Origin: Thermofilaceae archaeon
GTDB taxonomy: Archaea; Thermoproteota; Thermoprotei; Thermofilales; Thermofilaceae
DNA length: 64,000 bases
Assembly (NCBI GenBank): GCA_025057995.1
Contig: JANXEW010000001.1
Span: 62,001 to 126,000 of the forward strand
Direction: 5' to 3'
This document shows positions 1 through 9,025 of the stretch, piece by piece. A program made the position numbers and the translations under genes. The notes beneath the pieces are model-generated. The model did no database searches and was not told the origin of the DNA. It saw only the letters and a list, made by a program, of their open reading frames with translations. The stretch's first letter is position 1, and the number at the start of each line of letters is the position of its first letter.

Positions 1-2
1 GA

Positions 3-587
3 GTCGTCGACTTCCTCGCCTGGTTACGTAGCCCTTGGAGGGAACTGACGATGTTAGTTTTATGTTCGTCTTTAGCAGCTGGAATATGGTTTATACAGTA
101 CAAGCTGTCGACGTCGCCTTTCGGTAGAGCGCTTAGAGCTATCAGGGATGATGAGCTGGCTTCAGTGGCGTACGGTAAGGATGTAGCGAAAATAAGAGCT
201 TGGACGATGGCGATAGGATCGGGGATGGCCTCTGTAGCAGGCGTTCTCTACGCTTTCTACATCGGGTCTGTTAACCCCGATGACTTCACGGTCGCGAGAA
301 CCTTTCTCGTGGTTCTAATGGTTACGGTAGGCGGGCGTGGGAACCCCTATGGTTCTTTAGTCGGTGCTGCAACATATCTTCTATTGGATAGAGTAATGTT
401 GTTCATAAAGCACAATATACCGTTACCTTTCGACGTAAATTACTTCTCTTACATTATACTAGGCATCTTAATACTTGTTATCATTGTAAGAAAGCCTGAA
501 GGATTGATCCCCGAACGACCACCCCTAACGGTAAAATTAAATAAGATAAGTGAATCTAATATAATACAACATAATACAGAAAAATAG
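3..587 (+). CDS. Branched-chain amino-acid-type ABC transporter permease (LivM family), 5' end missing
   Basis: Inner part of a LivM-type permease, the membrane subunit of a HAAT-family ABC importer for branched-chain amino acids, amides or urea. The reading frame is open from base 3 with no stop, reading VVDFLAWLRSPWRELT before the first ATG at 51, so the gene begins before the window and the ATG at 51 is internal. The family hallmark is visible as SPFGRALRAIRDDELAS followed by AYGKDVAKIRAW, the cytoplasmic loop that contacts the ATPase. Three or more hydrophobic segments follow (around AGVLYAFYIG, VVLMVTVGGRG and YFSYIILGILILVIIV), ending in the typical KPEGLIPE tail. The extra charged, Asn-rich end is lineage specific. 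The substrate cannot be told from this fragment. Confidence 0.9.
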   Translation, partial: VVDFLAWLRSPWRELTMLVLCSSLAAGIWFIQYKLSTSPFGRALRAIRDDELASVAYGKDVAKIRAWTMAIGSGMASVAGVLYAFYIGSVNPDDFTVARTFLVVLMVTVGGRGNPYGSLVGAATYLLLDRVMLFIKHNIPLPFDVNYFSYIILGILILVIIVRKPEGLIPERPPLTVKLNKISESNIIQHNTEK

Positions 588-602
588 ATAAATTATAGAA
601 TT

Positions 603-1442
603 TTATAGATAACTGGAAAGTTTGATAAAGTTAATAAGTAGCTCCTTACTCTTCCTCACCCCTACCGAGTAGTCTTCCTTACCCTCATACTCTAAAGAGA
701 TCCAGCCCCTAAAGTTGTATTTCTTCAATATCTCGAAGACTCTCGCATAATCTATGTCAAGGGTATACCATACGCCCCCGCCGAAGTAGGTTTTCGCGTG
801 AACCATCTTAGCATACGGAGCTATAGCTTCGAGCTCGTCATACGTGTCGTAGATGAAGTTTCCAGTATCTAGGATGACTCCAAAGAATTTAGATGAAATC
901 CTTTTCACTATCTTAAGCATCGTTTCAGCCCTCGTAGTTAAACCCCAATGGTTTTCTAAGCCTAAGACAATGCCAAAATCTTCAGCTTTATCTAGGCAAC
1001 GGTGGATGCAATCGACGATCCACTCTATTGCTTGTTCCTCGGTGTAACCCTCGATAGGGGGTTCAATGCCTTTTCGCTCCATCAGCTCGTCGAAGCTCTT
1101 TACAGTCCCCCATCTGCCCGAGTTTATCCTCACGATTTTCGCTCCGAGTTCGTGTGCAGTGTCGAGCCACGCTAGAACGTTGTTAACTTGAGCGTCACGG
1201 TCTGCAGGATCAGGTTTGACAAAGTTGTTATGGATAGAGAGAGCGTAAATGTCTAAACTATGCTCGAAGGCAAACCTCTTCACTTCTCTTAAGTAACTTT
1301 TCGATCTTGATTCAACGTGATTCGCCAGGACCTCTACTCCATCAAAACCGTCATACCAAGCTCTCTCTATGTATTCCTTCAAGGATCCTTTCGGACCACT
1401 GAAATGCCAATAGGAGTACGTGGAAACCCCTAGCCTCATCAA
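603..1442 (-). CDS. Sugar phosphate isomerase/epimerase (xylose isomerase-like TIM barrel)
   Basis: 279-residue AP-endonuclease-2/xylose-isomerase-like TIM barrel (IolE/YcjR superfamily). The N-terminal strand MRLGVSTYSYWHF and the motif DGFDGVEVLANH are typical of strand 1-2. Metal ligands expected in the family are seen as GLENHWG (Glu and His after strand 5), VILDTGNF (Asp), MVHAKTYFGG (His) and the C-terminal SLEYEG (Glu). It probably isomerises or epimerises a keto-sugar or a cyclitol derivative; the exact substrate cannot be assigned. It faces the permease gene tail-to-tail with a 15-bp gap. Two related barrels occur at 47.5 and 49.0 kb. The ATG at 1439 is an equally possible start. Confidence 0.85.
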   Translation of the reverse strand: MMRLGVSTYSYWHFSGPKGSLKEYIERAWYDGFDGVEVLANHVESRSKSYLREVKRFAFEHSLDIYALSIHNNFVKPDPADRDAQVNNVLAWLDTAHELGAKIVRINSGRWGTVKSFDELMERKGIEPPIEGYTEEQAIEWIVDCIHRCLDKAEDFGIVLGLENHWGLTTRAETMLKIVKRISSKFFGVILDTGNFIYDTYDELEAIAPYAKMVHAKTYFGGGVWYTLDIDYARVFEILKKYNFRGWISLEYEGKEDYSVGVRKSKELLINFIKLSSYL

Positions 1443-1477
1443 TAGATTAGCCTCTTGTCAGATATGTGTTTTACGCT

Positions 1478-1768
1478 CTACTTTACGTTAGTTTGCGTAG
1501 ATTCTTCTACAACTTGAACGAGTCTTTTTAAGCAATCGCGGATTCGAGTAAGATCGCTGCAGTCCACTATAGTTAAACCGCTACCGCACCCTATCCTTAG
1601 AGACAACTTCCCTAAACCCGGGGCTCTCTCCTGGATCGCAACGCATACTGTTGCAGCCCCCTTAGATACGACGAACTCTCGCGTTTTTCCCTCTATGAAG
1701 GAAACCTTGTACCCTTCTCCCTCTAGTGTAGAAACAATCTTAGCGAGTAGGGCCTCCACCTCCGTCAT
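1478..1768 (-). CDS. Small hypothetical protein
   Basis: 96-residue soluble protein that I do not recognise. It begins with a helical stretch MTEVEALLAKIVSTLEGEGY, followed by alternating beta-type segments (KVSFIEGK, REFVVSKGAATVCVAI, KLSLRIGCGS) and ends in a helix (RIRDCLKRLVQVVEES). The alpha-beta-alpha layout and the central strands look like a small ligand-binding or adaptor fold. Codon pattern and lack of a strong competitor in other frames support it as real. It sits between the isomerase and the helicase on the same strand, 35 bp upstream of the isomerase gene. It may be co-transcribed with that gene; no function is proposed. Confidence 0.6.
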   Translation of the reverse strand: MTEVEALLAKIVSTLEGEGYKVSFIEGKTREFVVSKGAATVCVAIQERAPGLGKLSLRIGCGSGLTIVDCSDLTRIRDCLKRLVQVVEESTQTNVK

Positions 1769-1846
1769 ATGCGTTGATTATCATCGGCATCTTTTTAATT
1801 TTAACTATAGAGCCATGTTATCACGTAAAGTGTTTTCGGGTTTTAG

Positions 1847-4800
1847 CTAAACTGTTGGCTCTCCTTCGAGGTGGCTTAAAGTTAAATAGCAGAGGTATAT
1901 GTTTCTCACCCTGTCGCTCAAGTATGCCTCAGCTTTCTTCGAAAGAAACTGCGTAAAAGCAAACCACTTGGAGTAAGGAAGGTTCCTTATTCTTTTCATA
2001 CTTTCTTCATATTCTCTTCGAACATCATCCAAAGTGTATCGTGTATTAAACCCTAAATAGGTGGCTAACTCATCAGCTCCTATTCTAGCTCCTAGTTTCA
2101 AGTAAAGGAGCTCGTTCGCGTCGTTCAGCTTTCCTTCATCACTCAACCCTTTAAGGAGAGCCCTCAGCCCAGCCAACCCCGTTGCTCCCAGATCTCTAAA
2201 TACCCTACTAGCGTCGTACAGTACAACGCTGAATCCTTGATTTAGATAATCAGCTATAGTTTGGACTGCGACACTTGACCCCCTGTCGACAAGGTAAAAC
2301 TCTTTGAGGAACTTATGCGATTGGACCCGCTCCCCGTCGAATGTAGCTAAGTAGACGAGAGAAACTTCTTCATCCTCTGTCAGAGGTATGAGGAGGACGT
2401 CTAAAGCCAATAACTTGAGCGCCTTAGATGGCTTCGGAGCTAGAACTTCTTTTCCACCAACCGTTATCCTAATCTTCTCAGATGCTAGGACTGTATCAAG
2501 GACTGCGACGGCGTGAGCTCTCGCTAAATCCCACCGGAATCCAATCTCTATCAGTTTCATGTAAGCGAAATCGTCGACGAGCTGAATCAAAGCCTCGTCT
2601 AGCTCATCGGGCTCGTATTTTTCGACCGCGCGTCTCACTTCAAGCCAGTTTAGCTTCTCTATCAGCCCGGCTGAATCGTCCTCAAACAGGACAAAAGTCT
2701 TTCTTCCTCCCACGGATGATAAACTGTAGCTCACCCTATTCAACCCTATCGAGAAAACCCTCCTGAGCACAACCTTGATCAAGGCCAACCCCAGCCTCGC
2801 AAGCTCGAGGTTCACCGAAGGATCAAGCTCGTAGAGCCTACCATAGCCGTAATCCTCGTACCTTCCCATCGTCGTAGAAGGCACGTCGACCGCACGAATC
2901 GGTCTATACACGTAAGTCTTATCCCCGACGACTTTCGAGCGTACCTTCTCACCCTCCACAATCCACACAACCCTGTAGGGAACCTCGAGGTAGAGTCCGA
3001 AACCTCTCGTAGGCGGGTGCATCGTACAAATGACCTCGGAAGTGAGTAGCCCTCTTACGTAGTCAGACCATAAATCCGCCTTCTCACCCCACTGAGCTTT
3101 AACTTTCTTATATTCTTCAAACGCTTGAGCCAAAAACTCGTGTTTATATACGGTTTGAAACGTGGGACGCTCTTCTTCAACCAGCGTTACCCATCTGCTC
3201 TTGGTTACCTTAAGGTTCGTCACAACGAAATCTGAAGTATAGTCAAAGCATCCAGGCTGAAGCTTCTCTACTACATCTACGTGAGAGGCTTCTTGAAGGT
3301 ACTCTAAACCGTTCTCCGTGATCTTGACCCTCTTAACGCCGTAGGGGGGACCAAATTCGTAAAAGTTGAGCCTATGCCACGTGCGCTTACCTCTAGCCGT
3401 TACCTCACCGCGTTCAACCAACCCTAAATCTTGAAGCAGGCGCAACTCCTCTTCTTTCAACCGCAAGCCGAGAGAGCGCGTCGAAACTAGCTTGAAGAGC
3501 CCTGTGAAAAGGTACGAGTACTTATTGTCCTTATTTACCAACGTCTTTTCTAATGGAAGGTTGAGCCATCTATCTAGAGCATTAAACCCTTTGCTCAAAA
3601 GTTCCCTATCCCACCTTGAGTAAGGAACTATAATAGTTTCAGAGAAAGGGATTGTGCGGCGTCTCCCCTTCCTCCCCTCCCGCTGCCAGAACTCTCTAAC
3701 GTCCTCCGGCAGACCTGCATGAACTACGCGGACGATGCTTCCAATGTCTATACCTTGGACCAGCGTACGTGGGGTCACTATGATCTTAACCAGTCCCTGC
3801 CTAGCCATCTCCTCAATCCTCCTCCTTTCCTCCTTGGAGACAAGGTGGTGGTGGGCGGAGACCGCTGAAGAGCCGGGTCCAAGCTTCTGTCTCAACCTCC
3901 TCGCCAGCTCCTCGGCGGACGCTATCCCCCTAGTGAACACTAAGGTAACGCCGTCGTCGTAAGTGTAATGGGACAACAGTTCCGTCAAGTCGGGTTGAGG
4001 GGTTTCTACTTCCACCCCTAGGGAGCGGAGGGCTAGTAAGACCCGGTAAGCGTTCTTCCTAAACTCCTCCGGGTCCGTTAGAGCCCTTTTAACGTCATCA
4101 CCGACTTCAACTTTACCGATATCTCCAATCCTATCTAAGATGGCGTTCCTAATTTTCTCAAGGTCCTTGCCTAGGATGACGTAGACTCTGTTAGACACTT
4201 TGAAGGGTTTCCCACGTACTATCGCCGTCTCTCTCCCGTTCACTTCGTTCAATATTTCCGCGAGCTCCTCAGGATTGCCGAGCGTCGCCGTTAAGATGGC
4301 GACTTGAGGCTTCCAATCCATTTCGGCGAACAATCTCAACATACCTACGATAATGGCGAGCTCGCGCGGGCTGTAGAAGTCGAGCTCATCTAAGACGAGT
4401 AGATTAAACTTCTGCAGGATTGATACCAGAAACCCCTTCGAAGGAGAGGAAGCGTATCGCTTCAAATCTTGCAGGAGGAAGGCTGGGTTGCTGGCTACGA
4501 CGAGCGCGTTTTGTATCTTCTCCCTCAAAGCTCTTCTGCCTACGTTACTGGCAGCCTGTAGAGTTGGAGAATCGACCTGGACCATCTCTGCGTTTACCTG
4601 AGCACAGTAGAGGCTAAGCCTCTGAACTTGATCGTTAGCTAGGGCGAGGGTCGGATACAGAACCAGCGTATTTACCCTCTTCCTCGCCGCATACAAGAAC
4701 CACGTTTCAGTTTTTCCGCTACCAGTTCCAGCTATGAGCACCAAGTTTCTACCCTTCTCCAGCTCGTCGAGTGCTTCGAGTTGATGCAAGTAGAGTTTTT

Positions 4801-4942
4801 CTCTACCTAGATGTGTTGTTGAAAACTGTGGCAGAAGTTCAGAGAATAGCACATCCGACCTAGTAGGTTCGCTCCCGTCTTCCTCCTTGTAGAAGTACGA
4901 GTAGTTGAGGGTTTCAAGTATTTCGCGACTATCTATAACCAC
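1847..4942 (-). CDS. Large SF2 DExH/D-box helicase (Lhr/YprA-like)
   Basis: 1031-residue superfamily 2 ATP-dependent helicase. The Q-like region LYLHQLEALDEL precedes Walker A AGTGSGKT (residues 71-78), motif Ib-like VLYPTLALANDQ, Walker B/motif II DELD (185-188), motif III TAT (218-220), motif IV VTLVFTRGIAS, motif V VTPRTLVQGIDIG and motif VI QREGRKGRRR. This order and spacing match Lhr/Hel308/YprA(MrfA)-type helicases acting on DNA or structured nucleic acid. The ~550-residue C-terminal half is not recognised; it lacks the four-Cys cluster typical of MrfA, so the subfamily is uncertain. It probably works in repair or genome maintenance in the cytoplasm. Its start lies just downstream of an A+T-rich gap holding its promoter. 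Confidence 0.88.
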   Translation of the reverse strand: MVIDSREILETLNYSYFYKEEDGSEPTRSDVLFSELLPQFSTTHLGREKLYLHQLEALDELEKGRNLVLIAGTGSGKTETWFLYAARKRVNTLVLYPTLALANDQVQRLSLYCAQVNAEMVQVDSPTLQAASNVGRRALREKIQNALVVASNPAFLLQDLKRYASSPSKGFLVSILQKFNLLVLDELDFYSPRELAIIVGMLRLFAEMDWKPQVAILTATLGNPEELAEILNEVNGRETAIVRGKPFKVSNRVYVILGKDLEKIRNAILDRIGDIGKVEVGDDVKRALTDPEEFRKNAYRVLLALRSLGVEVETPQPDLTELLSHYTYDDGVTLVFTRGIASAEELARRLRQKLGPGSSAVSAHHHLVSKEERRRIEEMARQGLVKIIVTPRTLVQGIDIGSIVRVVHAGLPEDVREFWQREGRKGRRRTIPFSETIIVPYSRWDRELLSKGFNALDRWLNLPLEKTLVNKDNKYSYLFTGLFKLVSTRSLGLRLKEEELRLLQDLGLVERGEVTARGKRTWHRLNFYEFGPPYGVKRVKITENGLEYLQEASHVDVVEKLQPGCFDYTSDFVVTNLKVTKSRWVTLVEEERPTFQTVYKHEFLAQAFEEYKKVKAQWGEKADLWSDYVRGLLTSEVICTMHPPTRGFGLYLEVPYRVVWIVEGEKVRSKVVGDKTYVYRPIRAVDVPSTTMGRYEDYGYGRLYELDPSVNLELARLGLALIKVVLRRVFSIGLNRVSYSLSSVGGRKTFVLFEDDSAGLIEKLNWLEVRRAVEKYEPDELDEALIQLVDDFAYMKLIEIGFRWDLARAHAVAVLDTVLASEKIRITVGGKEVLAPKPSKALKLLALDVLLIPLTEDEEVSLVYLATFDGERVQSHKFLKEFYLVDRGSSVAVQTIADYLNQGFSVVLYDASRVFRDLGATGLAGLRALLKGLSDEGKLNDANELLYLKLGARIGADELATYLGFNTRYTLDDVRREYEESMKRIRNLPYSKWFAFTQFLSKKAEAYLSDRVRNIYLCYLTLSHLEGEPTV

Positions 4943-5424
4943 GTAAGCCTAGCGATCAATTAAAGAAGTATTTTTCCTCTCGAACGCTCTACCGATCGGT
5001 CTTTCAACCCCGTTCCATAACCGCATCCTCTCAGCTCCCCAAGCGTTTGCTTAGGGCACGAGCGTTAGTTATTCACTTTTCCGAGCATTTACATGTTATT
5101 TCCCAACACATTTTTAAATATCTATTCTTGACATTTTCAACAACAATAAATTAAAAATAACTTTAGTAAATAATAAAAATAATAATTTATCTAATAAAAT
5201 CCTGAATATATAGTCTCAATTGTAAAAATACTTGGTTAGCACAGCGATTCAAGCCCCTGTCGGTATGCTTCGGTCTAACTCTTGATATCGGGGCAACCGT
5301 AGCTATGTTAAACTCAATGGAGTTCAGTGATTCTAACTATCACTACATATATGAAAGGTTTTATCTATATACTTGTCTTTGAAGTGTATTTTACTCTAAC
5401 ATTTTAATTAAAAATACTAATTTT
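4943..5424. other. A+T-rich intergenic gap
   Basis: About 480 bases without a supportable gene, between the start of the helicase gene and the end of the glycoside hydrolase gene. The middle (5090-5220) is very A+T rich with runs of A and T. No tRNA, repeat array or ORF with coding character was seen. The part nearest 4943 should contain the helicase promoter. Confidence 0.5.
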
Positions 5425-7680
5425 TCACTCTTCTAGCTTTCGTATTCGGACGGCTACGTCATCGAAAAGTTCATCAAGTTCGATGACTATAGCTCCTTCG
5501 ACAGACTTTACTTTAGATGCGGAGACGAAGGATCCCCGCCTAGTATCGTAGAACTCTAAGATGTATAAACCATCCTTAAAGTCTTTAAATCTTAGTTTCA
5601 AGTTTCTTATCGGCTCAACAGTTTCGTTCATCACGGCTGACCACCAGGTCCTTTCAGGGTTCTTAACCCAAGCTAAGGCAAGAGTCCCGTTCGTCAACCC
5701 GTATACTCTGGCTTTAGCACTCTTTAACGCTGCTTTTTCAAAGATAATATAGTCTATAGTGTACCAGTCCGTACCTAGATTCTCTATCCTTACTTCATGC
5801 GTCCCAGGTGGTACGTCAGCTACGACGTCCATGTCGTACTCTTTCGCAAAAGCCTCGTACTTCCCATCCCTGTCCGGTAAGTTAACTTGTTTAACTATTG
5901 AGTTATTAATAGCTATGACTAACACGGCGCCCGCGCGTGAGACGGAGTTAACGTGGACGATGATTCTTCCACCTACTGGAAAAGAGACTTTAAACAACGG
6001 GTTGTTTCTCAACTCTGGATGAGATCTACCTTGGATAAAGGAAGGTATTTGAGTTATATCGCCTTCTATAGAACCGTCGGGTTTAACTACGAAATAGTTG
6101 TTGTAGGGTCTAGCCCAGCCTAGTGACGGGTAAACTCTCACGTCGCTGAGTTGTCTTTCCTCCCTAGATTCATTCTGCAACAAAGGTTCTGCGACGAGGC
6201 TCTTAAAGTTGGATGCAGTAGGGGATACCCCTTTGAAGAACTCTGAAACGGCTTTAAAGTGGTAGTATAGTTTAAAGGGGTGTACATAGTTGTCCCACCA
6301 CCACGACATAGCTGTCACAGGAGAACCAGCGACGAGTGTAGACCATAATCCATCGTGGAGACCAACCCCCTCTTTATCAAAGTAGTAGTACGGTTTACCC
6401 TCCCATCTCCAGTCGACGCCGAACTCTGTGACTAACACAGGCTTCCTGTAAAGTTCGAGAGCCTTAAGCACAAGCTCGCGTAACGTCATCGGGATATCTC
6501 GGAAGCCTTCAGGGCCGTACTTGTGGATTGTAACGAAATCTATCTCGTTTAAAGTCCATACGAGAGGGTCTAGGTTAGGGTTTGCGAAACTCGTAGTAAC
6601 TAGGCGGTTATAAGGGTCTATACTTTTTAAATACGTAGCCATCTCCCTATGCCATTTCGCTACCTGCTCCCTTACCGCCATATAGTTGTCAGTTAAGTCG
6701 ACTTCATTCCATAACTCCCAAGCTAGAAGGTGTGTAGAGTAACTCCACCTAGCTACGATGTACTTCAACCTTCTCTTAAACAACTCTATAGCCTCCTCGT
6801 TCGTCCAAAACTCCTCCGGTTTGTTTAAAGGACCCCCTCTAGCCTTGTTGTACGGGTTGTCGCTCCATTGAGGGTTAACTTGCGTAGACAACTGACCATG
6901 GTTCATTAAACATAGGATCACGTATATACCGTATTTCTCAGCTAGCTTTAGAACGTAGTCAAGTTTCCAAGCCTCCCTTAAGTTGTAGCGACCCAGTTGG
7001 TTCCACTCTATCCCGAAACACCATGGAGCCATCCATATCCTAACCATGTTGATGCCAGCGGCCGACATGGCTGCAAACCATTCATCGTAGTCGTAAGTGC
7101 CCTTCGAGCCTGACCAGCAAACGTTGATCCCAACGAAGAAAGTCGATGAACCGTCGTCGAACTCCAGGTATCTAGGATCTCTACTACTTACTCTGACGAA
7201 ACCGGGCAGCTGAGATGGAACAGCTTGAAAACTGTAAACTCCACTACTCGCCGTGTAACCTCTCCGATCTCTAGCCTCAACGTATACCCCGTACCTACCT
7301 ACTTCCGTCGGCGTGAAACGTACTTTCCACACCGGTTTACCAACGGGGCTTAGCCTCTCACCACCCCCGGCAAGTTCCCGCTTAAACTCTTGGTAATAGA
7401 AGGCTGGTACAGTGATCTTCCTTCCACTAGGGCTCACCAGTACAGCTCTTACGTCAATCTCTCCCGGGTCGAAAGGGTTGTCGAAATCCGCTGAAACATT
7501 CACGTCTACCTCGACTAGAGAATAGAGAGGGGCAGCTTCCGGATGTATCCTGAGAACTTCCACCGTCGGCACGCTATACACCTCTTTCCGCTGTAAAATA
7601 AGGGTGACCCCAAACAGAGAAACCCCTAGGATTACGACTACGATTATAGCTAGGACTTTTTTCCTAGAAATCACCTCCAC
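5425..7680 (-). CDS. Membrane-anchored glycoside hydrolase, GH5-like TIM barrel with N-terminal DUF5060-type domain
   Basis: 751-residue extracellular glycosidase. Residues ~8-28 form one hydrophobic anchor or uncleaved signal (KVLAIIVVVILGVSLFGVTL). Residues ~40-150 form a beta-rich domain of the DUF5060 type that precedes GH5-like barrels. The barrel runs from about 165 to 470: FVGINVCWSG, GINMVRIWMAPW, the acid/base Glu in LAWELWNEVD and the likely nucleophile in PVLVTEFGVDW. A C-terminal beta region (~530-660, GTHEVRIENLGTDW) looks like a carbohydrate-binding module. Beta-mannanase/cellulase-type or galactosidase-type activity is possible. It fits the glycan-degrading gene content at 38-63 kb. 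The gene stands alone, starting 93 bp from the tRNA gene. Confidence 0.85.
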   Translation of the reverse strand: MEVISRKKVLAIIVVVILGVSLFGVTLILQRKEVYSVPTVEVLRIHPEAAPLYSLVEVDVNVSADFDNPFDPGEIDVRAVLVSPSGRKITVPAFYYQEFKRELAGGGERLSPVGKPVWKVRFTPTEVGRYGVYVEARDRRGYTASSGVYSFQAVPSQLPGFVRVSSRDPRYLEFDDGSSTFFVGINVCWSGSKGTYDYDEWFAAMSAAGINMVRIWMAPWCFGIEWNQLGRYNLREAWKLDYVLKLAEKYGIYVILCLMNHGQLSTQVNPQWSDNPYNKARGGPLNKPEEFWTNEEAIELFKRRLKYIVARWSYSTHLLAWELWNEVDLTDNYMAVREQVAKWHREMATYLKSIDPYNRLVTTSFANPNLDPLVWTLNEIDFVTIHKYGPEGFRDIPMTLRELVLKALELYRKPVLVTEFGVDWRWEGKPYYYFDKEGVGLHDGLWSTLVAGSPVTAMSWWWDNYVHPFKLYYHFKAVSEFFKGVSPTASNFKSLVAEPLLQNESREERQLSDVRVYPSLGWARPYNNYFVVKPDGSIEGDITQIPSFIQGRSHPELRNNPLFKVSFPVGGRIIVHVNSVSRAGAVLVIAINNSIVKQVNLPDRDGKYEAFAKEYDMDVVADVPPGTHEVRIENLGTDWYTIDYIIFEKAALKSAKARVYGLTNGTLALAWVKNPERTWWSAVMNETVEPIRNLKLRFKDFKDGLYILEFYDTRRGSFVSASKVKSVEGAIVIELDELFDDVAVRIRKLEE

Positions 7681-7773
7681 TTACTCCACCCCATTTGCTG
7701 TTTCCCGGTAATGCTTAAAAACCTCATACCCTAAAACGTCAATAGGCCTACATACGATGAAACCAAGATTCTA

Positions 7774-7868
7774 GGGCCCGTGGCCTAGCACGGAAGACCG
7801 AGAAAGAGATCCGTAGAGGCACCGGCCTCCTAAGCCGGGGAACCCGGGTTCGAATCCCGGCGGGCCCG
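7774..7868 (+). tRNA. tRNA-Arg (CCT) with an insertion/intron in the D-loop
   Basis: A full cloverleaf can be drawn. Acceptor GGGCCCG (7774-7780) pairs with CGGGCCC (7861-7867), discriminator G at 7868. D stem GCCT (7783-7786)/AGGC (7817-7820). Anticodon stem CCGGC/GCCGG encloses loop CTCCTAA with anticodon CCT at 7829-7831. Variable loop GGAAC; T stem CCGGG/CCCGG with loop TTCGAAT. The D-loop has 30 bases instead of the usual 8-11, so about 20 bases are extra. CGGA (7791-7794) can pair with TCCG (7810-7813), which suits a bulge-helix-bulge splice site. Non-canonical introns of this sort are known in Thermoproteales and relatives. The encoded 3' end lacks CCA. The accessory region begins just downstream. 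Confidence 0.93.
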
Positions 7869-8195
7869 CTAATTATTAAAAACTCCCTTTTAAACTATAT
7901 CATACAAAAATGGGGAATGAATACTTTAGTTAGTAATGCTATTTTTGCTTTAAGTTACTTGTCGAATTTTATCTTAGATATTGGCTTACTGTTTCTTGAA
8001 ACATATAGTTTATCTAACGTTAATATTAGGTTATAAAATTATCAATATTGATATTTATTAATTAGAAAAAGGTTTGAATATAATCTTCTGCTTTAAGATA
8101 AAAAAGTGCTTTATAAAATTTTTAATAGATCAAATTAAAAAGTTAAATGATCGGTGCTTTTAAATTTTTTATTGAATTGTTAGTTATTTTTAGAT
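7869..8195. other. A+T-rich gap between tRNA and accessory region
   Basis: 327 bases, very A+T rich, with no ORF of coding character. I looked for a copy of the tRNA 3' end as an attachment-site repeat and for an integrase fragment here and saw neither. It marks the change from ordinary chromosome to the accessory block. Confidence 0.5.
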
Positions 8196-9023
8196 TTATA
8201 TTAGTTTTATGGGGGTAATTCGGTTTCCTGCTATAGCGATGATGTCCCAGGATCCTTTCTTTTTTACAATTTCAGGGATTCTGTATCGGAATGCTGTATA
8301 TAATTCTTCTAGATCTGAGTCGGAAAAGATGAGTGCGTGTCGTAAGTAATTGCGTCGGATTTTTTGGTCTACAAGAACCAGTCTAGTGCCATTTGCTTGA
8401 AGGTCGTCTAGTATCAACCATATCCACCAACATCTTCTTAACGCGTGTCCTGCTTCGTCAATTATTAAAAGGTTTTGAGTTGTATCGAGTACTTCGCTCG
8501 TATACGCGATCCATAGTTGGAGTAGCGGTATCCTATGTAAGGGTTTAGCTAAAGCTAAGTTTACTCGAGTATTTTTTAGTTGTAACGTTGTCTCGTCATC
8601 TTCTAGATAGGGCAGAAGATGTGAAAGTTTTTGGTAGGCTAACTTAGCTCCTTTATCTGTAGCTGCAGCTAAGATAGCTAGAACTTCTTTTAGACTGCGC
8701 GATGAAGCTGTAGCTTCAAAAACTGTGGCTTCGACGTGTGGTTTTAAGCCGTTGAGGTCGAGCATGGAAGATGCGACTAGGTGAAGGTATGGGGCTGCCT
8801 TGGTGTACGGGAGGTTTGGTGGTAGCATGTTGAGGTTAAGGTTGTCGTAGAAACCGTACCAGTCTAATACTATTAGGTTGAAGTCTTTTCTAAATGTTGT
8901 AATTATATTTTTTATAACTTCGTTTCTTCTACCGTAGGGTTTACCAGTTACGACTATATAATTATATTCGTTTAATAAATCCCTAACTACAGCGTCTATC
9001 GTTTTCTGGGTCACGGGACCCAC
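8196..9023 (-). CDS. P-loop NTPase-like protein with a degenerate Walker A
   Basis: 275-residue protein with the plan of a RecA-type ATPase. At residues 23-34 the sequence IVVTGKPYGRRN lies where Walker A would be, but it lacks the GxxxxGK[ST] ending: the Gly-Lys pair is displaced and no Ser/Thr follows a Lys. A clear Walker B-like strand LLIIDEAGHAL follows near residue 190, then a sensor-like strand TRLVLVDQKIRR. DEAGH resembles HerA/FtsK/VirD4-type ATPases, so a coupling or DNA-handling relative that may not hydrolyse ATP is possible. The GTG start lies 2 bases after the stop of the ParB-like gene, so the two are surely one transcription unit. No family is assigned with certainty. Confidence 0.7.
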   Translation of the reverse strand: MGPVTQKTIDAVVRDLLNEYNYIVVTGKPYGRRNEVIKNIITTFRKDFNLIVLDWYGFYDNLNLNMLPPNLPYTKAAPYLHLVASSMLDLNGLKPHVEATVFEATASSRSLKEVLAILAAATDKGAKLAYQKLSHLLPYLEDDETTLQLKNTRVNLALAKPLHRIPLLQLWIAYTSEVLDTTQNLLIIDEAGHALRRCWWIWLILDDLQANGTRLVLVDQKIRRNYLRHALIFSDSDLEELYTAFRYRIPEIVKKKGSWDIIAIAGNRITPIKLI

Positions 9024-9025
9024 TT

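Noticed and set aside
1774-1956. 60-codon plus-strand ORF overlapping the helicase 3' end
   Set aside because: Shadow of the helicase gene in the opposite strand.
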